A DNA stretch of 64,000 bases from Photorhabdus cinerea (GTDB taxonomy: Bacteria; Pseudomonadota; Gammaproteobacteria; Enterobacterales; Enterobacteriaceae): the NCBI RefSeq assembly GCF_011189575.1, contig NZ_PUJW01000001.1, forward strand, positions 124,001 to 188,000. The letters are read 5' to 3'. Position 1 is the first letter of the stretch; each line of letters opens with the position of its first letter. The notes below the pieces were generated by a model. The model did no database searches. It had not been told where the DNA came from and saw only the letters and a program-made list of their open reading frames with translations. The translations under genes were made by a program, and so were the position numbers. Below, in pieces: positions 51,766 to 61,938 of this stretch.

Positions 51766-52302
51766 TTATGGATATATGATTGTGAAATTGAGTGTTTGAT
51801 TAATGTCATTAGGAACAATAGTCGTTTTTGTTGCAACTAATTCTGCTATGAAATTCATAGCTGCTTTGTTTGAAACGATTGTAGCGATGTCAGCGACATT
51901 TACTCCCGGGGCTATTGCTGTATCACTACCTTGTTTGTGTATTTTAATGCCTACCCCATCAACCCCTGAAGCATAAAAATTTCTATTACCATCATCTGAA
52001 GTACCAGTGAATAAGATTCCCAGATTTCTGGTAACACTACAGGCGGATAAATTTATAGTGAAGTTTTCACTTTTTCCAACCGTATTTATTTCAATAGCAC
52101 CCAAGTTATTTTGAAATACGTTTTTTGACAACTTACCGAAATCTACGGTAATGTCTTTTCCCGCTGTTCCCGCAGCTACAGTACATCCATTTTCAATAAT
52201 CTTACCTTTAAATTGAATTTTCCCATCATAAGATAATGCACTGAAACTGCTAAAAGTCCCTAATATCATCACTAAAGAAGCCCAAATAAAATTCTTTTTC
52301 AT
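51766..52302 (-). CDS. Major fimbrial subunit (type 1 pilin family)
   Basis: 178 aa: signal peptide (about 1-24), then a pilin domain with the conserved Cys pair (ENGCTVAAG and LSACSVTRN) and the C-terminal beta zipper TLNFTIIYP. First gene of the operon; the promoter must lie in the long AT-rich stretch upstream. No fimbrial recombinase gene or clear invertible element was seen nearby. Confidence 0.88.
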   Translation of the reverse strand: MKKNFIWASLVMILGTFSSFSALSYDGKIQFKGKIIENGCTVAAGTAGKDITVDFGKLSKNVFQNNLGAIEINTVGKSENFTINLSACSVTRNLGILFTGTSDDGNRNFYASGVDGVGIKIHKQGSDTAIAPGVNVADIATIVSNKAAMNFIAELVATKTTIVPNDINQTLNFTIIYP

Positions 52303-53849
52303 TTAAAAATACCTTACCTTAATAAATATGTGTTTTAGTTTTGTCTATATAATAAAATTCTATATCTAACTAAAGTTATAATTTAGTAGTTGATTATATG
52401 ATTGCAGACATTTTTATAGCGGTGTGAAACTCAATTGAGTTTACCTCTATTTTTGTCTTTTTTAATCGATGTGAATAAGCAATTTTTTACTAATGAAGAA
52501 TTCTTGTATAGTCTCCTTGATCATTTCGATGATGAATAAACCGCACCCATTTTGGCACTTATTTCCCGTTTACTGTAGCTTGCATATATCACCATTTTTG
52601 AATAATTGTCGTTATTCTCTTATGGGTATTCAAGGCAATATTTATTTTTAGTATATCATCATGTTTATTGATAATAATCTCTGATATTAATTCTGGCACA
52701 ATAAAGTCTGTTTTTTGTTCTCTCAAATAGCATCTTTTACTGTAAGTATGTTAGCTTTATCGATAATGATTCTTATTTTTGTTACAATATTGCAAGCGAT
52801 AAATTGCCATATCAGTAATGAAATTCTTACAAGATGATTGCTATAATGCAGTGAAAAACTTTTTTGGAATAGAATTAGAAAAAATGCCATCCTCGTTACG
52901 TTACGATAGCAATAAGTTTTTTCTAATGTCTTCAATTTATTTTCAATTCGGAATTTTCATCTTTCTGTAGGACTATTATCACTCGACGTTGGGGAGTATT
53001 AACTAAAATATGATCTTTTTCAACAACTTAAATAAAAAAAATGGTGTTTTTTTTTAAATTATTAAAATGTCTTTTTATTTCATTGTGTTATAAATTTAAA
53101 TTAATCGTTTGATTTAATTTTTTTTGTATATCTTAGTTTTCTGCGTAAAATAGTTTTTTACTTTACTATCACTCAAATGGTTAGTGTGATTTTCAACCTC
53201 CATTGTCGGTTATATGATTAATCTTGGTAATCTATCTCAGTTTCTCATAGTAAGTGAAACATAATTACATTGCTGTTAAGCATATTCAAAATATATACAA
53301 TGGAAGTCTGATTTTATAGTTTCTGAAGAAAGTGTCATTATTAACAATCGTGAGTATGGGGGCGTCCTATGTTAGCGATTTAATTAAGTATTGTAGAAGG
53401 AAGTCATATTAATAATTTCAGTGATTGTTTTTCTTAAATGGAAATGAACGCTGGAAAGAGTCGATGAAATTTAGAAAGTAAACAGTAGGTAAAAATTATT
53501 TATTGGTGAATGTTACCTTAACTGAATTAGTTATAGTGTAAGCATTTTACTTGCAAGAATATTGTTATTTTACCCATTATTTTTTTATGGTTACTGCCAA
53601 ATGTAGGAATGGAATTATTTTATTTTCTGTATTTATAATGAGAATGATTGAGGAAAAAATCATAGATAAAACCCCTTGATTTTGCGATTTATGCTAGGGA
53701 AATCTTAGCTTGGTTAAAGGATGGACTGAGTTAGAATCGAAATTTATAAAAAATTTTTCACCTGACCTTTACAATTGCTGATTCTGTTAACTAGAATCAA
53801 GATAGTCGGTTGGAAAATATTTCTTTATTAGTGATATATGGGAGTGATA
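52303..53849. other. 1.5 kb AT-rich region upstream of the fimbrial operon
   Basis: No convincing gene. A 70-codon - strand frame at 52723-52935 and short + strand pieces near 53690-53800 (DFAIYAREILAWLKDG then, in another frame, ELESKFIKNFSPDLYNC) look like decayed genes. It must contain the fimbrial promoter. I found no long inverted repeats of the sort that flank phase-variable promoters. Confidence 0.45.
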
Positions 53850-54215
53850 TTAGTTTATATGAATTGGAAATGTCATGTTTATTTTACATGTCTTGAGCCG
53901 ATACAGAAATTTATATTTTTTTGCATAGTATCCTTTCATAGATTGGCATTTTTCTAAATAGGGATGCTGTTCGTTATTTCCTGTCAGGAGATCGCCAAAA
54001 GGGAGGCGTAGTGCAATGGCGATGGAATCTAGTGTATCGATACTTAGGTTAGGGTTTATCGATTCTGGTTTCGATAGTGCAGCTCTAGAGATGCTTGATA
54101 ATTTAGAAAGATCATTCAGTGAAATATTTATTGCCTGTCGCAATTGTTTGGTTTTGTTGCCGATATTTGTACAGGTTTTTTTATCTGGTTTTTTATTAAA
54201 TCGGAGAGATTGAGA
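53850..54215 (-). pseudogene. Degenerate Xre-type regulator
   Basis: The open frame carries a full helix-turn-helix domain: NIGNKTKQLRQAINISLNDL, SKLSSISRAALSK, NPNLSIDTLDSIAIALRLPF, GDLL. No ATG or ribosome-binding site precedes the domain; the first available start (TTG at 54141-54143) would cut its first helix, so the gene seems to have lost its start. Xre regulators of the MrpJ type often accompany fimbrial operons, and this one lies on the same strand upstream of the fimbrial genes. Expression is doubtful. Confidence 0.5.
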
Positions 54216-54397
54216 TTATTAACATTCTAACAAAAGATGCAGTTGGTCGCTGCTAAGTGAGAGTAATGATATTTAATGACAATAATTTTATGATTATTAA
54301 TTTAAGGAGATAAAGGCACATGATGAAGTTTATATTAAGAGTTTCCTATTACACTTCAAATGATTAATTATTATATATAACAGCCATTGAGGATACT

Positions 54398-55009
54398 ATG
54401 AATAGCTATTACGATTATATAATCATTGCCAGTATGGTGAGTATGGTCTTAATTATGCCAGGACCAACAAATACTCTTTTGGTATCATCTGGATATTCAC
54501 ATGGTTTTATTAGTACACTCAGGCTGATTTTGGCTGAGGCGTTTGGTTATTTAACAGCAATTAGTTTGTGGGGGGTGTTTTTATCTACAATCTCTCACAC
54601 TTTCATATGGTTGTTGGTTGCCTTAAAGCTCTGCGCTTCGACATACATTGCTTATTTGGCTTTTAAAGTTTGGCATTTCTCATTAGGTAAAGGGGAGGCA
54701 AAAGTTCATTTTGGTACGGTATTATTTGCTACTTTGCTTAATCCTAAAGCTTTTGTGTTTGCTACATACATATTTCCTCTTACGGCATTTACTGTGTGGT
54801 CAGAATATACTCTTTCAATGATGACTTTTGTTTGTGCGTTATTACCTGTTTCCCTGATTTGGGTGGGCGCGGGAAAAGTGCTATATCTGGGAAATATGGG
54901 AAGAAGCTGTTTAAAACCCGAACTGTTTTATCGTCTTGCTTCTTTAGTATTATCTGTTTTTTCGTTCTCAATGTTTTATACGTCAATAAAAGGTGTTTTA
55001 TATCTCTGA
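54398..55009 (+). CDS. LysE/RhtB-family amino-acid exporter
   Basis: A 203-aa inner-membrane protein with six predicted helices and the family signature MPGPTNTLLVSSGYSHGF near the N-terminus, then LNPKAFVFATYIFP. The family exports amino acids and their derivatives; the substrate cannot be given. The ATG has GAGGA five bases upstream. It is a single gene with no obvious LysR partner. Confidence 0.85.
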   Translation: MNSYYDYIIIASMVSMVLIMPGPTNTLLVSSGYSHGFISTLRLILAEAFGYLTAISLWGVFLSTISHTFIWLLVALKLCASTYIAYLAFKVWHFSLGKGEAKVHFGTVLFATLLNPKAFVFATYIFPLTAFTVWSEYTLSMMTFVCALLPVSLIWVGAGKVLYLGNMGRSCLKPELFYRLASLVLSVFSFSMFYTSIKGVLYL

Positions 55010-55124
55010 CGTAGAGCTTTGGTGCTGTCGTCCTATTGGTCTTTTCATATTGGGGGTATGGAGAGACGGATTGTGTAGGGTTTCTTTGTCTCAATTTCTG
55101 TTTTAATGAAAGTGTTGTTCTCTC

Positions 55125-55169
55125 TGAGCCGTTCCTATCACTGCTACTTGAAGTGGTCAGAACGGCTCA
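55125..55169. repeat. Intergenic hairpin
   Basis: TGAGCCGTTC and GAACGGCTCA are exact complements, with further inner pairing (CACT/AGTG). It lies between the convergent lysE-like and ybaL genes and could end both transcripts, though no U-run follows. Confidence 0.45.
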
Positions 55170-55255
55170 TGTGGTGTCATAGAATACAGGGTAAAGTCAT
55201 GGTCCAGCTCAGCGATGAGAATGAAGAATTATTCCATCAGAGGCTCTGCGTTTCC

Positions 55256-56965
55256 TCAAATTAATGGCACAAAAGGTGATGCAGGGGGAGGCTCAACTAA
55301 ATGGCCTTGGCTTTTACTGCTTGCCAACACATTTGCCATTGTTTTGGCAATTTCGTGCTCGCCAATAATGACATGGCTAGCTCCACGCTCCATGATATAG
55401 GTCACTTCGTCATCATAGTCAGCTCGAACGATAATATTCAGATCTGGCCGAACCTCTCTTGCACTGGCAACAATCTCACCTGCTTCATAGCCATTCGGTA
55501 TTGTCAGTAATAGGGAACAGGCACAGTCCAGGCGCGCCAATGACATAATATCTTTGCTAGCGGCGTTGCCCATGACGGCACTGATACCTTGCTCACCAAG
55601 TTCTTCAAATTTGGCTCTGGTATTTTCAATAACAACTAGAGGGAATTCTTGTTCCTGTAGGCGTTGGCATAGCAAACTGCCGATACGTCCATAGCCGACA
55701 ATAATAGTGTGACCACAGATATCGACAGGAATTTGAGTTTCTTCTTCCAGAGTTTCTTCTAATAATTGTTCTTCAATAGTTTCTGTTTTTTCCAGATAGC
55801 GATCCAGCAAGCTGAACAGAACTGGGTTCAGCATAATAGAAACAATTGCACCAGCCAGAACAAGATTACGGGCATCCCCATCAAGTAGGCCAAGTGCAAC
55901 ACCAAGACCTGCCAGAATAAAGGCAAATTCACCGATTTGAGCTAGACTGACCGAAATTGTTAGTGCAGTACGGCGTGAATGGCCGAACATTTTCACTAGT
56001 AACATGGCAGCGGCAGATTTACCGATAATAATAATTGCTAGCGTTGCCAGTATCGCCAGTGGCTGCTGGATGAGTACCATTGGGTCGAACAGCATACCAA
56101 CGGACACGAAGAACAAGACGGCGAAAGCATCTCTGAGCGGCAGCGTATCTTGAGCGGCGCGGTGGCTGAGTTCTGATTCGTTCAGTACCATACCGGCGAA
56201 GAATGCACCTAGTGCGAATGAGGCGTCAAACAGCGTAACAGCGCCGTAAGCGATACCCAGAGCAATGACTAATACAGCGAGGGTGAACAGTTCTCGGGAG
56301 CCGGTACTGGCGGTTTTTGCCAGTATCCATGGGATCAGACGGCGCCCAACAACAATCATCAGTAAAATAAAGGCAACAACTTTTCCGACTGTAATCGCAA
56401 GTTCCATAATTAACTGTCCGATATTGGTTTCCTTATTATCAAGGATACCGGCAGCAGCAGGCAGTAATACCAGAGTCAGCACCATTGCCAGATCTTCGAC
56501 AATCAGCCAGCCGATGGCTATCTGACCTCGTTGGCTATCAATCAATTGACGCTCTTCTAGCGCTCGTAGCAGAACAACGGTACTGGCGGTTGATAAACAG
56601 AGGCCAAAGACGATACCGCTAAATAATTCCCAACCCAGTATTGCTGATAGTCCTACACCAAGCAGTGTTGCGACCAATATTTGCGCAATAGCGCCAGGGA
56701 TAGCAATGGATTTTACTGCCAGCAGATCTTTAAGTGAAAAGTGTAGCCCGACACCGAACATTAATAAGATAACACCAATTTCTGCCAGTTCCGGTGCCAG
56801 TGAGGCATCAGCGACAAAACCAGGAGTGAAAGGGCCTGCGAGTACACCGGCGGTAAGGTAACCGACCAGTGGTGAGATTTTCAGGCGTTGTGCCAGCATG
56901 CCAAGCAAATAAGCGAGGACAAACCCGCCAACGAGAGTGGTGATAAGTGGTGTCGAATGCTCCAT
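55256..56965 (-). CDS. ybaL: YbaL, Kef-type cation/proton antiporter with TrkA-N domain
   Basis: 569 aa, closely matching E. coli YbaL. The membrane domain (about 1-385) has HSTPLITTLVGGFVLAYLLG, YLTAGVLAGPFTPGF and ALEERQLIDSQRGQIAIGWL. The cytoplasmic TrkA-N domain (from about 415) starts DICGHTIIVGYGRIGSLLCQ, a Rossmann NAD-binding motif. These proteins export potassium in exchange for protons. Next to fsr and ushA as in E. coli, so this is backbone. Confidence 0.92.
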   Translation of the reverse strand: MEHSTPLITTLVGGFVLAYLLGMLAQRLKISPLVGYLTAGVLAGPFTPGFVADASLAPELAEIGVILLMFGVGLHFSLKDLLAVKSIAIPGAIAQILVATLLGVGLSAILGWELFSGIVFGLCLSTASTVVLLRALEERQLIDSQRGQIAIGWLIVEDLAMVLTLVLLPAAAGILDNKETNIGQLIMELAITVGKVVAFILLMIVVGRRLIPWILAKTASTGSRELFTLAVLVIALGIAYGAVTLFDASFALGAFFAGMVLNESELSHRAAQDTLPLRDAFAVLFFVSVGMLFDPMVLIQQPLAILATLAIIIIGKSAAAMLLVKMFGHSRRTALTISVSLAQIGEFAFILAGLGVALGLLDGDARNLVLAGAIVSIMLNPVLFSLLDRYLEKTETIEEQLLEETLEEETQIPVDICGHTIIVGYGRIGSLLCQRLQEQEFPLVVIENTRAKFEELGEQGISAVMGNAASKDIMSLARLDCACSLLLTIPNGYEAGEIVASAREVRPDLNIIVRADYDDEVTYIMERGASHVIIGEHEIAKTMANVLASSKSQGHLVEPPPASPFVPLI

Positions 56966-57161
56966 TAAGATTCCTTCTTGCTGAGGCTATTAAATAGCAT
57001 AGTGAAGAGGTAGGTGTAATAGTATTTTATAGATAATTTGAGGTAAATTCGCTAAAAAAATGAATGAAACATCAAAAAATATCGATTGAAAGGATTAAAT
57101 CACCCGTAACAGGGATTTGTATTGATATATTTGATTATTTATGAGGTATATAAAGGCTATT

Positions 57162-57189
57162 CCCACATAAAAAATGACTTTTATGTGGG
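57162..57189 (-). terminator. Hairpin downstream of fsr
   Basis: CCCACATAAAA and TTTTATGTGGG are perfect complements around a six-base loop, 18 bp past the fsr stop. U-run weak on the - strand. Confidence 0.5.
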
Positions 57190-57207
57190 GCTATTATGGT
57201 GATTTTT

Positions 57208-58425
57208 CTAGTTATTGTCTTCTATATTAGGTAATAAAGCGGTAAATATTCCAAGTAACGGTAGAAAAGCACAAATCTGATAAACTAGTTCAATACTTGT
57301 TCTGTCCGCAATGTTACCAAGTACCGCTGCGCCGATACCTCCCATACCAAAAGCGAGTCCGAAAAATAGACCGGATATCATCCCGGTTTTACCGGGAATA
57401 AGTTCCTGTGCGTATACCAGGATTGCAGAGAACGCAGATGCCAGAATCACACCAATAATCACTGACAGAATACTTGTCCAGTACAGAGAAGCGTAAGGCA
57501 GAACTAATGTAAAAGGGGCTACTCCGAGGATAGATATCCAGATGACATACTTCCTGCCGATTCTATCGCCAAGAGGTCCCCCAATAATGGTTCCGGCTGC
57601 AACTGCGAATAAAAAAACAAACAGATGAAGCTGGGCGCTTTGTACGGAAATGTCAAATTTGTGTATTAAGTAAAAAGTATAATAGCTACTGATACTGGTG
57701 AGATAAAAGTATTTGGAAAATATTAAAATTAACAAAATAATCAGAGAGCCTATCACGGCTTTTTTTGGTAAAACTTTAACGACAGGAGCCGTTCTGACTT
57801 GATTATTCTTAATATAATTCTGAGCCTTATACCATTTACTGATCTGCAACAGCACGATAATTCCCAGTAATGCTGCCAGCGAGAACCAACCAACATTGCC
57901 TTTGCCATAAGGCGCAATAAATACAGCGGCTAATAAAGGCCCAAGAGAACTGCCAAAATTACCGCCGACCTGAAAGAGCGATTGAGCCAGTCCGTGACGG
58001 CCCCCAGATGCCATGCGTGCTACGCGCGATGATTCTGGATGGAATACCGAAGAGCCAGTGCCAATTAATGCAGATGCTAATAGAACTAACGGGAAATTGT
58101 TAGCATGAGCCAGCAGTAGCAGGCCCGATAAGGTAAAACTCATCCCAATAGGTAATGAATAAGGCTGTGGATGTTTATCGGTATAGAAACCTATCAGTGG
58201 CTGTAATAGCGACGCGGTAATTTGGTAGGTCAACGTGATCATACCGATTTGCACAAAACTCAAGTTGAATTCTGATTGTAATAAAGGATAAATCGCTAGG
58301 ATCAGCGATTGGATCATATCGTTCAATAAGTGTGAGATGCTAATCGCCCCAAGAATAGTAAAAACGGTGTTCTTGGTTTTACTTGCATGAGAGGAGACTG
58401 TAGTTGTGTTGCTCTGTTCGCTCAT
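57208..58425 (-). CDS. fsr: Fsr, fosmidomycin-resistance MFS exporter
   Basis: 405 aa with 12 predicted helices. It matches E. coli Fsr: the early segment SHLLNDMIQSLILAIYPLLQ, HPESSRVARMASGGRHGLAQ, and GPLGDRIGRKYVIWISILG. It exports fosmidomycin and possibly other compounds. Conserved gene order with ybaL and ushA. Divergent from ushA with a 247-bp gap that holds both promoters. Confidence 0.93.
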   Translation of the reverse strand: MSEQSNTTTVSSHASKTKNTVFTILGAISISHLLNDMIQSLILAIYPLLQSEFNLSFVQIGMITLTYQITASLLQPLIGFYTDKHPQPYSLPIGMSFTLSGLLLLAHANNFPLVLLASALIGTGSSVFHPESSRVARMASGGRHGLAQSLFQVGGNFGSSLGPLLAAVFIAPYGKGNVGWFSLAALLGIIVLLQISKWYKAQNYIKNNQVRTAPVVKVLPKKAVIGSLIILLILIFSKYFYLTSISSYYTFYLIHKFDISVQSAQLHLFVFLFAVAAGTIIGGPLGDRIGRKYVIWISILGVAPFTLVLPYASLYWTSILSVIIGVILASAFSAILVYAQELIPGKTGMISGLFFGLAFGMGGIGAAVLGNIADRTSIELVYQICAFLPLLGIFTALLPNIEDNN

Positions 58426-58672
58426 ATTGACTGCCAGCTTGTCTTAGGGGGTGAGTTTGTTCGTTATTTGTTACATTTTATATATTAGGCTGATAGTTAA
58501 TTTTTTACTACACCGTAGATAGTTTGATGATACGCTCAAAAAAATGAAACGAAACATGTTCTAATAATCACATAACGTAACCTATCTCAGAAATGATTTG
58601 TTAATCCCGCCTTGTTAGCTTTTGAAGCTGTTCTTGCATGGCAATTCACTTAAAAAAACATGGAGATATACC

Positions 58673-60331
58673 ATGAAGTTTTCGTTTAAGACCTCAGCTT
58701 GTGCTTTGGTTGTTTCTATGACATTACTTCCAGCAATGGCAAATGCATGGGAAAAAGATAAAACCTATGACATTACTATTTTGCACACTAACGACCATCA
58801 TGGGCATTTTTGGTATAACGACCACGGTGAATATGGTTTAGCCGCTCAAAAAACAGTTGTTGATGAAATCCGTCAAGAAGTCACCAAGAAAGGCGGCAGT
58901 GTGTTATTGCTTTCCGGTGGAGATATTAATACTGGTGTACCAGAGTCTGATCTGCAAGATGCGGAGCCTGATTTTAAAGGAATGAATCTGGTAGGTTATG
59001 ATGCAATGGCGTTGGGTAACCACGAGTTTGATAATCCGCTGTCAGTATTGCGTCAGCAGGAAAAATGGGCGAAATTTCCGTTCCTCGCGGCCAATATTTA
59101 CGATACTGGCACCGGTAAACGTTTGTTCAAGCCTTATACCATCTTTGATAAACAAGGGGTGAAAATTGCGGTTATCGGCCTGACGACTGATGATACGGCG
59201 AAAATCGGTAACCCTGCTAATTTCCCTAATGTTGAATTTCGCGTTCCCGCGATAGAAGCGAAAACGGTCGTAGAGGAACTGAAAAAAAATGAAAGACCAG
59301 ATGTGATTATTGCAGCAACCCATATGGGGCACTATGACAACGGTAATCATGGTTCTAACGCGCCGGGTGATGTTGAAATGGCGCGTAGTTTGCCTGCGGG
59401 TTATTTGGATATGATTGTAGGTGGCCATTCACAAGATCCGGTTTGTATGTCTGCGGAAAATAAAAACTACAAACAGATCGATTATGTACCGGGAACGCCA
59501 TGTTCGCCTGATCGTCAGAATGGTACTTGGATTGTTCAGGCGCACGAGTGGGGTAAATATGTTGGCCGTGCTGATTTTGAGTTCCGCAATGGTGAATTTA
59601 AGCTGACACATTATCAGTTAATTCCCATTAATCTTAATAAAAATGTGAAAAAACCAGACGGTTCTACTGAACGAGTTTATTACACTCATGAAATTGCTCA
59701 AAACCCGGAGATGATAAAGTTGCTAACACCTTACCAGAATAAAGGTGATAAACAGTTAAACGTAAAAGTGGGTTCTGTTGAGGGTAAACTGGAAGGTGAT
59801 CGCAACAAGGTTCGTTTTATTCAGACCAATATGGCTCATGTTATCCTTTCTGCTTTGATGGAACGCGCTAATGCTGATTTCGCTATTATAAGTGGCGGCG
59901 GTATTCGTGATTCAATTGAATCCGGCGATATCACTTATAAAGATGTACTGAAAGTGCATCCATTTGCCAACTCATTGGTTTATGTTGATCTGAAAGGTAG
60001 CGAAGTTGAAAAGTATCTGGCAGTAGTTGCTAACATGAAAGTTGACTCTGGTGCTTATGCTCAGTTCTTGAATGTCAATTTGATTGCTGATGGCAAGGGT
60101 GTTAAAGATGTAAAAATAGGAGGGAAGCCACTGGAACCCAATAAACCTTACCGCCTGGCAATGCTTGACTTTAATGCTATCGGTGGTGATGGTTACCCTC
60201 GTCTGGATAATCATCCGGCCTATGTCAACATGGGTTTTGTTGATGCAGAAGTTCTGAAAGATTATATCGAGAAGCATTCACCCTTGAAAGCGACTGTCTA
60301 TGAGCCAAAAGGTGAAATTGTTTATCAATGA
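58673..60331 (+). CDS. ushA: UshA, periplasmic 5'-nucleotidase/UDP-sugar hydrolase
   Basis: 552 aa from the ATG at 58673 (GGAG upstream); an in-frame extension 51 bp earlier would mask the signal peptide. Signal peptide about residues 1-25 (ending MANA before WEKDK). The N-terminal metallophosphatase domain has HTNDHHGHF, GGDINTG, GNHEFDNP and GGHSQDPVC. The C-terminal substrate-binding domain includes SGGGIRDSIE and NAIGGDGYPRL. It degrades external UDP-sugars and nucleotides. Length matches E. coli UshA (550 aa). Confidence 0.95.
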   Translation: MKFSFKTSACALVVSMTLLPAMANAWEKDKTYDITILHTNDHHGHFWYNDHGEYGLAAQKTVVDEIRQEVTKKGGSVLLLSGGDINTGVPESDLQDAEPDFKGMNLVGYDAMALGNHEFDNPLSVLRQQEKWAKFPFLAANIYDTGTGKRLFKPYTIFDKQGVKIAVIGLTTDDTAKIGNPANFPNVEFRVPAIEAKTVVEELKKNERPDVIIAATHMGHYDNGNHGSNAPGDVEMARSLPAGYLDMIVGGHSQDPVCMSAENKNYKQIDYVPGTPCSPDRQNGTWIVQAHEWGKYVGRADFEFRNGEFKLTHYQLIPINLNKNVKKPDGSTERVYYTHEIAQNPEMIKLLTPYQNKGDKQLNVKVGSVEGKLEGDRNKVRFIQTNMAHVILSALMERANADFAIISGGGIRDSIESGDITYKDVLKVHPFANSLVYVDLKGSEVEKYLAVVANMKVDSGAYAQFLNVNLIADGKGVKDVKIGGKPLEPNKPYRLAMLDFNAIGGDGYPRLDNHPAYVNMGFVDAEVLKDYIEKHSPLKATVYEPKGEIVYQ

Positions 60332-60355
60332 CCCCGGATAAAGTATAAATCAAAT

Positions 60356-60382
60356 AAGGGCTGCAATCTGGCAGCCCTTTTC
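60356..60382 (+). terminator. Intrinsic terminator of ushA
   Basis: AAGGGCTGC, six-base loop, GCAGCCCTT then TTC; 25 bp after the ushA stop. Confidence 0.85.
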
Positions 60383-60598
60383 AGGTGATATTAAAAATAT
60401 GAAAGTAAAGTTAACGTTCTGTTTCTTTTGTAAAATGATCACTAGTGTCACAATTTCATTACATAGAATAATTTTATAATTAAGGACAATGGATGAAATG
60501 GAATCTTGAAATTGGTACTCTGATTATGGCTCTGTTGCCTGTAGGTGATACTCCGAATAATAAGAATAACGAAAATAACAGGTTATTCCTCTTTGATA

Positions 60599-60625
60599 GG
60601 CCAATAGAAATATTGGCCTTTTTTT
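60599..60625 (+). terminator. Second + strand intrinsic terminator, between ushA and ybaP
   Basis: GGCCAATA, loop GAAA, TATTGGCC followed by seven T residues. The U-run is on the + strand, so it does not serve ybaP (- strand). ushA already has its own terminator 220 bp before, so a separate short + strand transcript probably ends here; TATAAT at 60474-60479 is a possible -10. Confidence 0.7.
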
Positions 60626-61436
60626 ATCTCGATTCTTCTAGCAACATCTGAAGTAAATTGCTTTCGCCGTACAGGTGCAAAGCACCAACAACAACCAGAT
60701 ACCGCCCGGCAGGCAATTCCCGTAAGTATTTATTCCACTGTCTGTTACGATCAATCATCAGTAGTTGATAGATATCCTCACTGAAAGTTGTTGGTAAAGA
60801 ATGTGTTTGCTGTTTAGGTTGATAATCCATCCACCAGCTTATCATTGTTTGTAAAGCACGGGCGTTGGCGTGCCAATGTAACAATGTATCTTCTAGTAGT
60901 GACAGACCATTATTCGGGAGCTGATTAAGTAAATGAATCTGTGAGTCAGTCCCCTCAAGCTCGGTGATCATTTTTCCTTGTGCTTTGGCCGCATTCAGTA
61001 GCTGATAATCAATACCGTAGTGGGGGTGTAATCCAAGGTTTTGTGCTTGTCCAGCTTGCAAAATTAACGCGATTTGCCATGAAGGTAATAAATTGAGTGG
61101 TTCTTCTTGTTGGCGAATTTCATTGCAATAGCGCCGAAAATCCTGATACATCTCATAAGATAGACGTTGTTCGATACGGAGGTGTGATTGAAATTCGTTA
61201 TGAAATGGGAAACCTGCTTGAGTAACATCTGCTTCCACAATTAATGTATCGGATTGATTAAGCTGATCCATTAATATTTGAGAAAGTGGAAACATATTTT
61301 CAGTCCCCATATGAATACTGCCCACCAGATGCAAATGTTTGTCACCTGTCAGAGTAATATCATAAGCTGGATAAGGATAACGGCGGGAAGAACTTAGCCC
61401 CAGCATATTAGTAAGGTGTTTAATCAGTCGTCCCAT
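60624..61436 (-). CDS. ybaP: YbaP, TraB/GumN-family protein
   Basis: 270 aa of the TraB/GumN family. It has the N-terminal HLVGSIHMGTENMFPL, the central IVEADVTQAG and the C-terminal YLVVVGALHLYGESNLLQML, whose His and Glu residues are thought to form a metal site. E. coli YbaP (264 aa) occupies the same place between ushA and copA. The family resembles metal-dependent peptidases; YbaP's function is unknown. GGAG precedes the ATG. Confidence 0.87.
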   Translation of the reverse strand: MGRLIKHLTNMLGLSSSRRYPYPAYDITLTGDKHLHLVGSIHMGTENMFPLSQILMDQLNQSDTLIVEADVTQAGFPFHNEFQSHLRIEQRLSYEMYQDFRRYCNEIRQQEEPLNLLPSWQIALILQAGQAQNLGLHPHYGIDYQLLNAAKAQGKMITELEGTDSQIHLLNQLPNNGLSLLEDTLLHWHANARALQTMISWWMDYQPKQQTHSLPTTFSEDIYQLLMIDRNRQWNKYLRELPAGRYLVVVGALHLYGESNLLQMLLEESR

Positions 61437-61570
61437 TTGTGTCTCCGGTTCAGCATTTATTTAGGCTAACCATTTTCAAGTTAATATTACAGCTGTACTT
61501 CTGCTGTATCTTTACTTATTTCCATTGATATTTCTTTACTTCTATCAGCATACAAGATTACCTTAATTAT

Positions 61571-61588
61571 GTAAGGAATATTCCTTAC
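61571..61588. promoter_or_regulatory. Perfect 18-bp palindrome, candidate PrlF-YhaV operator
   Basis: GTAAGGAATATTCCTTAC is self-complementary and ends 32 bp before the prlF start. Toxin-antitoxin operons of this type are autoregulated by antitoxin binding to a promoter palindrome. Confidence 0.65.
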
Positions 61589-61620
61589 CATTTAATTAAA
61601 GTAATAACTGGAGAGTTACT

Positions 61621-61938
61621 ATGATATCTATCTATGAACTTGCAACATTGACTTCCAAAGGTCAGATAACGTTACCTAAGCCTATCCGTCAGGCATTAGG
61701 TATTGATACAGGTAGCAAGCTGGCCTTTGAGCTGCGTGGTGGTGAAGTAGTCATGACTCGCGCCGGGGCTGAACACGAAGATCCTGTTATTGGGGCATTC
61801 CTTGATCTACTGTCTGCGGACATTCGAGCTGGGCGCCATGTGAATGGTTTACCTAAAGAGTTATACGAGGCTATGCAATACAATGCTGATCATACTATTG
61901 ATCTAAATGAAGACATTGACGGAGATGTGGTAATTTGA
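61621..61938 (+). CDS. prlF: PrlF (SohA)-type AbrB-fold antitoxin
   Basis: 105 aa with an N-terminal swapped-hairpin AbrB DNA-binding domain (LATLTSKGQITLPKPIRQAL, GIDTGSKLAFELRGGEVVMT) and an acidic C-terminus that would wrap the toxin. PrlF neutralises YhaV and represses the operon. The stop overlaps the yhaV start (TGATG). GGAG lies upstream of the ATG. Confidence 0.9.
   Translation: MISIYELATLTSKGQITLPKPIRQALGIDTGSKLAFELRGGEVVMTRAGAEHEDPVIGAFLDLLSADIRAGRHVNGLPKELYEAMQYNADHTIDLNEDIDGDVVI

Noticed and set aside
52723..52935. 70-codon - strand frame as a transposase fragment
   Set aside because: Some resemblance in pattern to a transposase tail, but no motif could be fixed and no terminal repeats were found.
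54319..54366. 15-codon peptide behind AAGGAG before the LysE gene
   Set aside because: Start lies 12 bases from the Shine-Dalgarno and the peptide has no distinctive features; may be a leader but unsupported.
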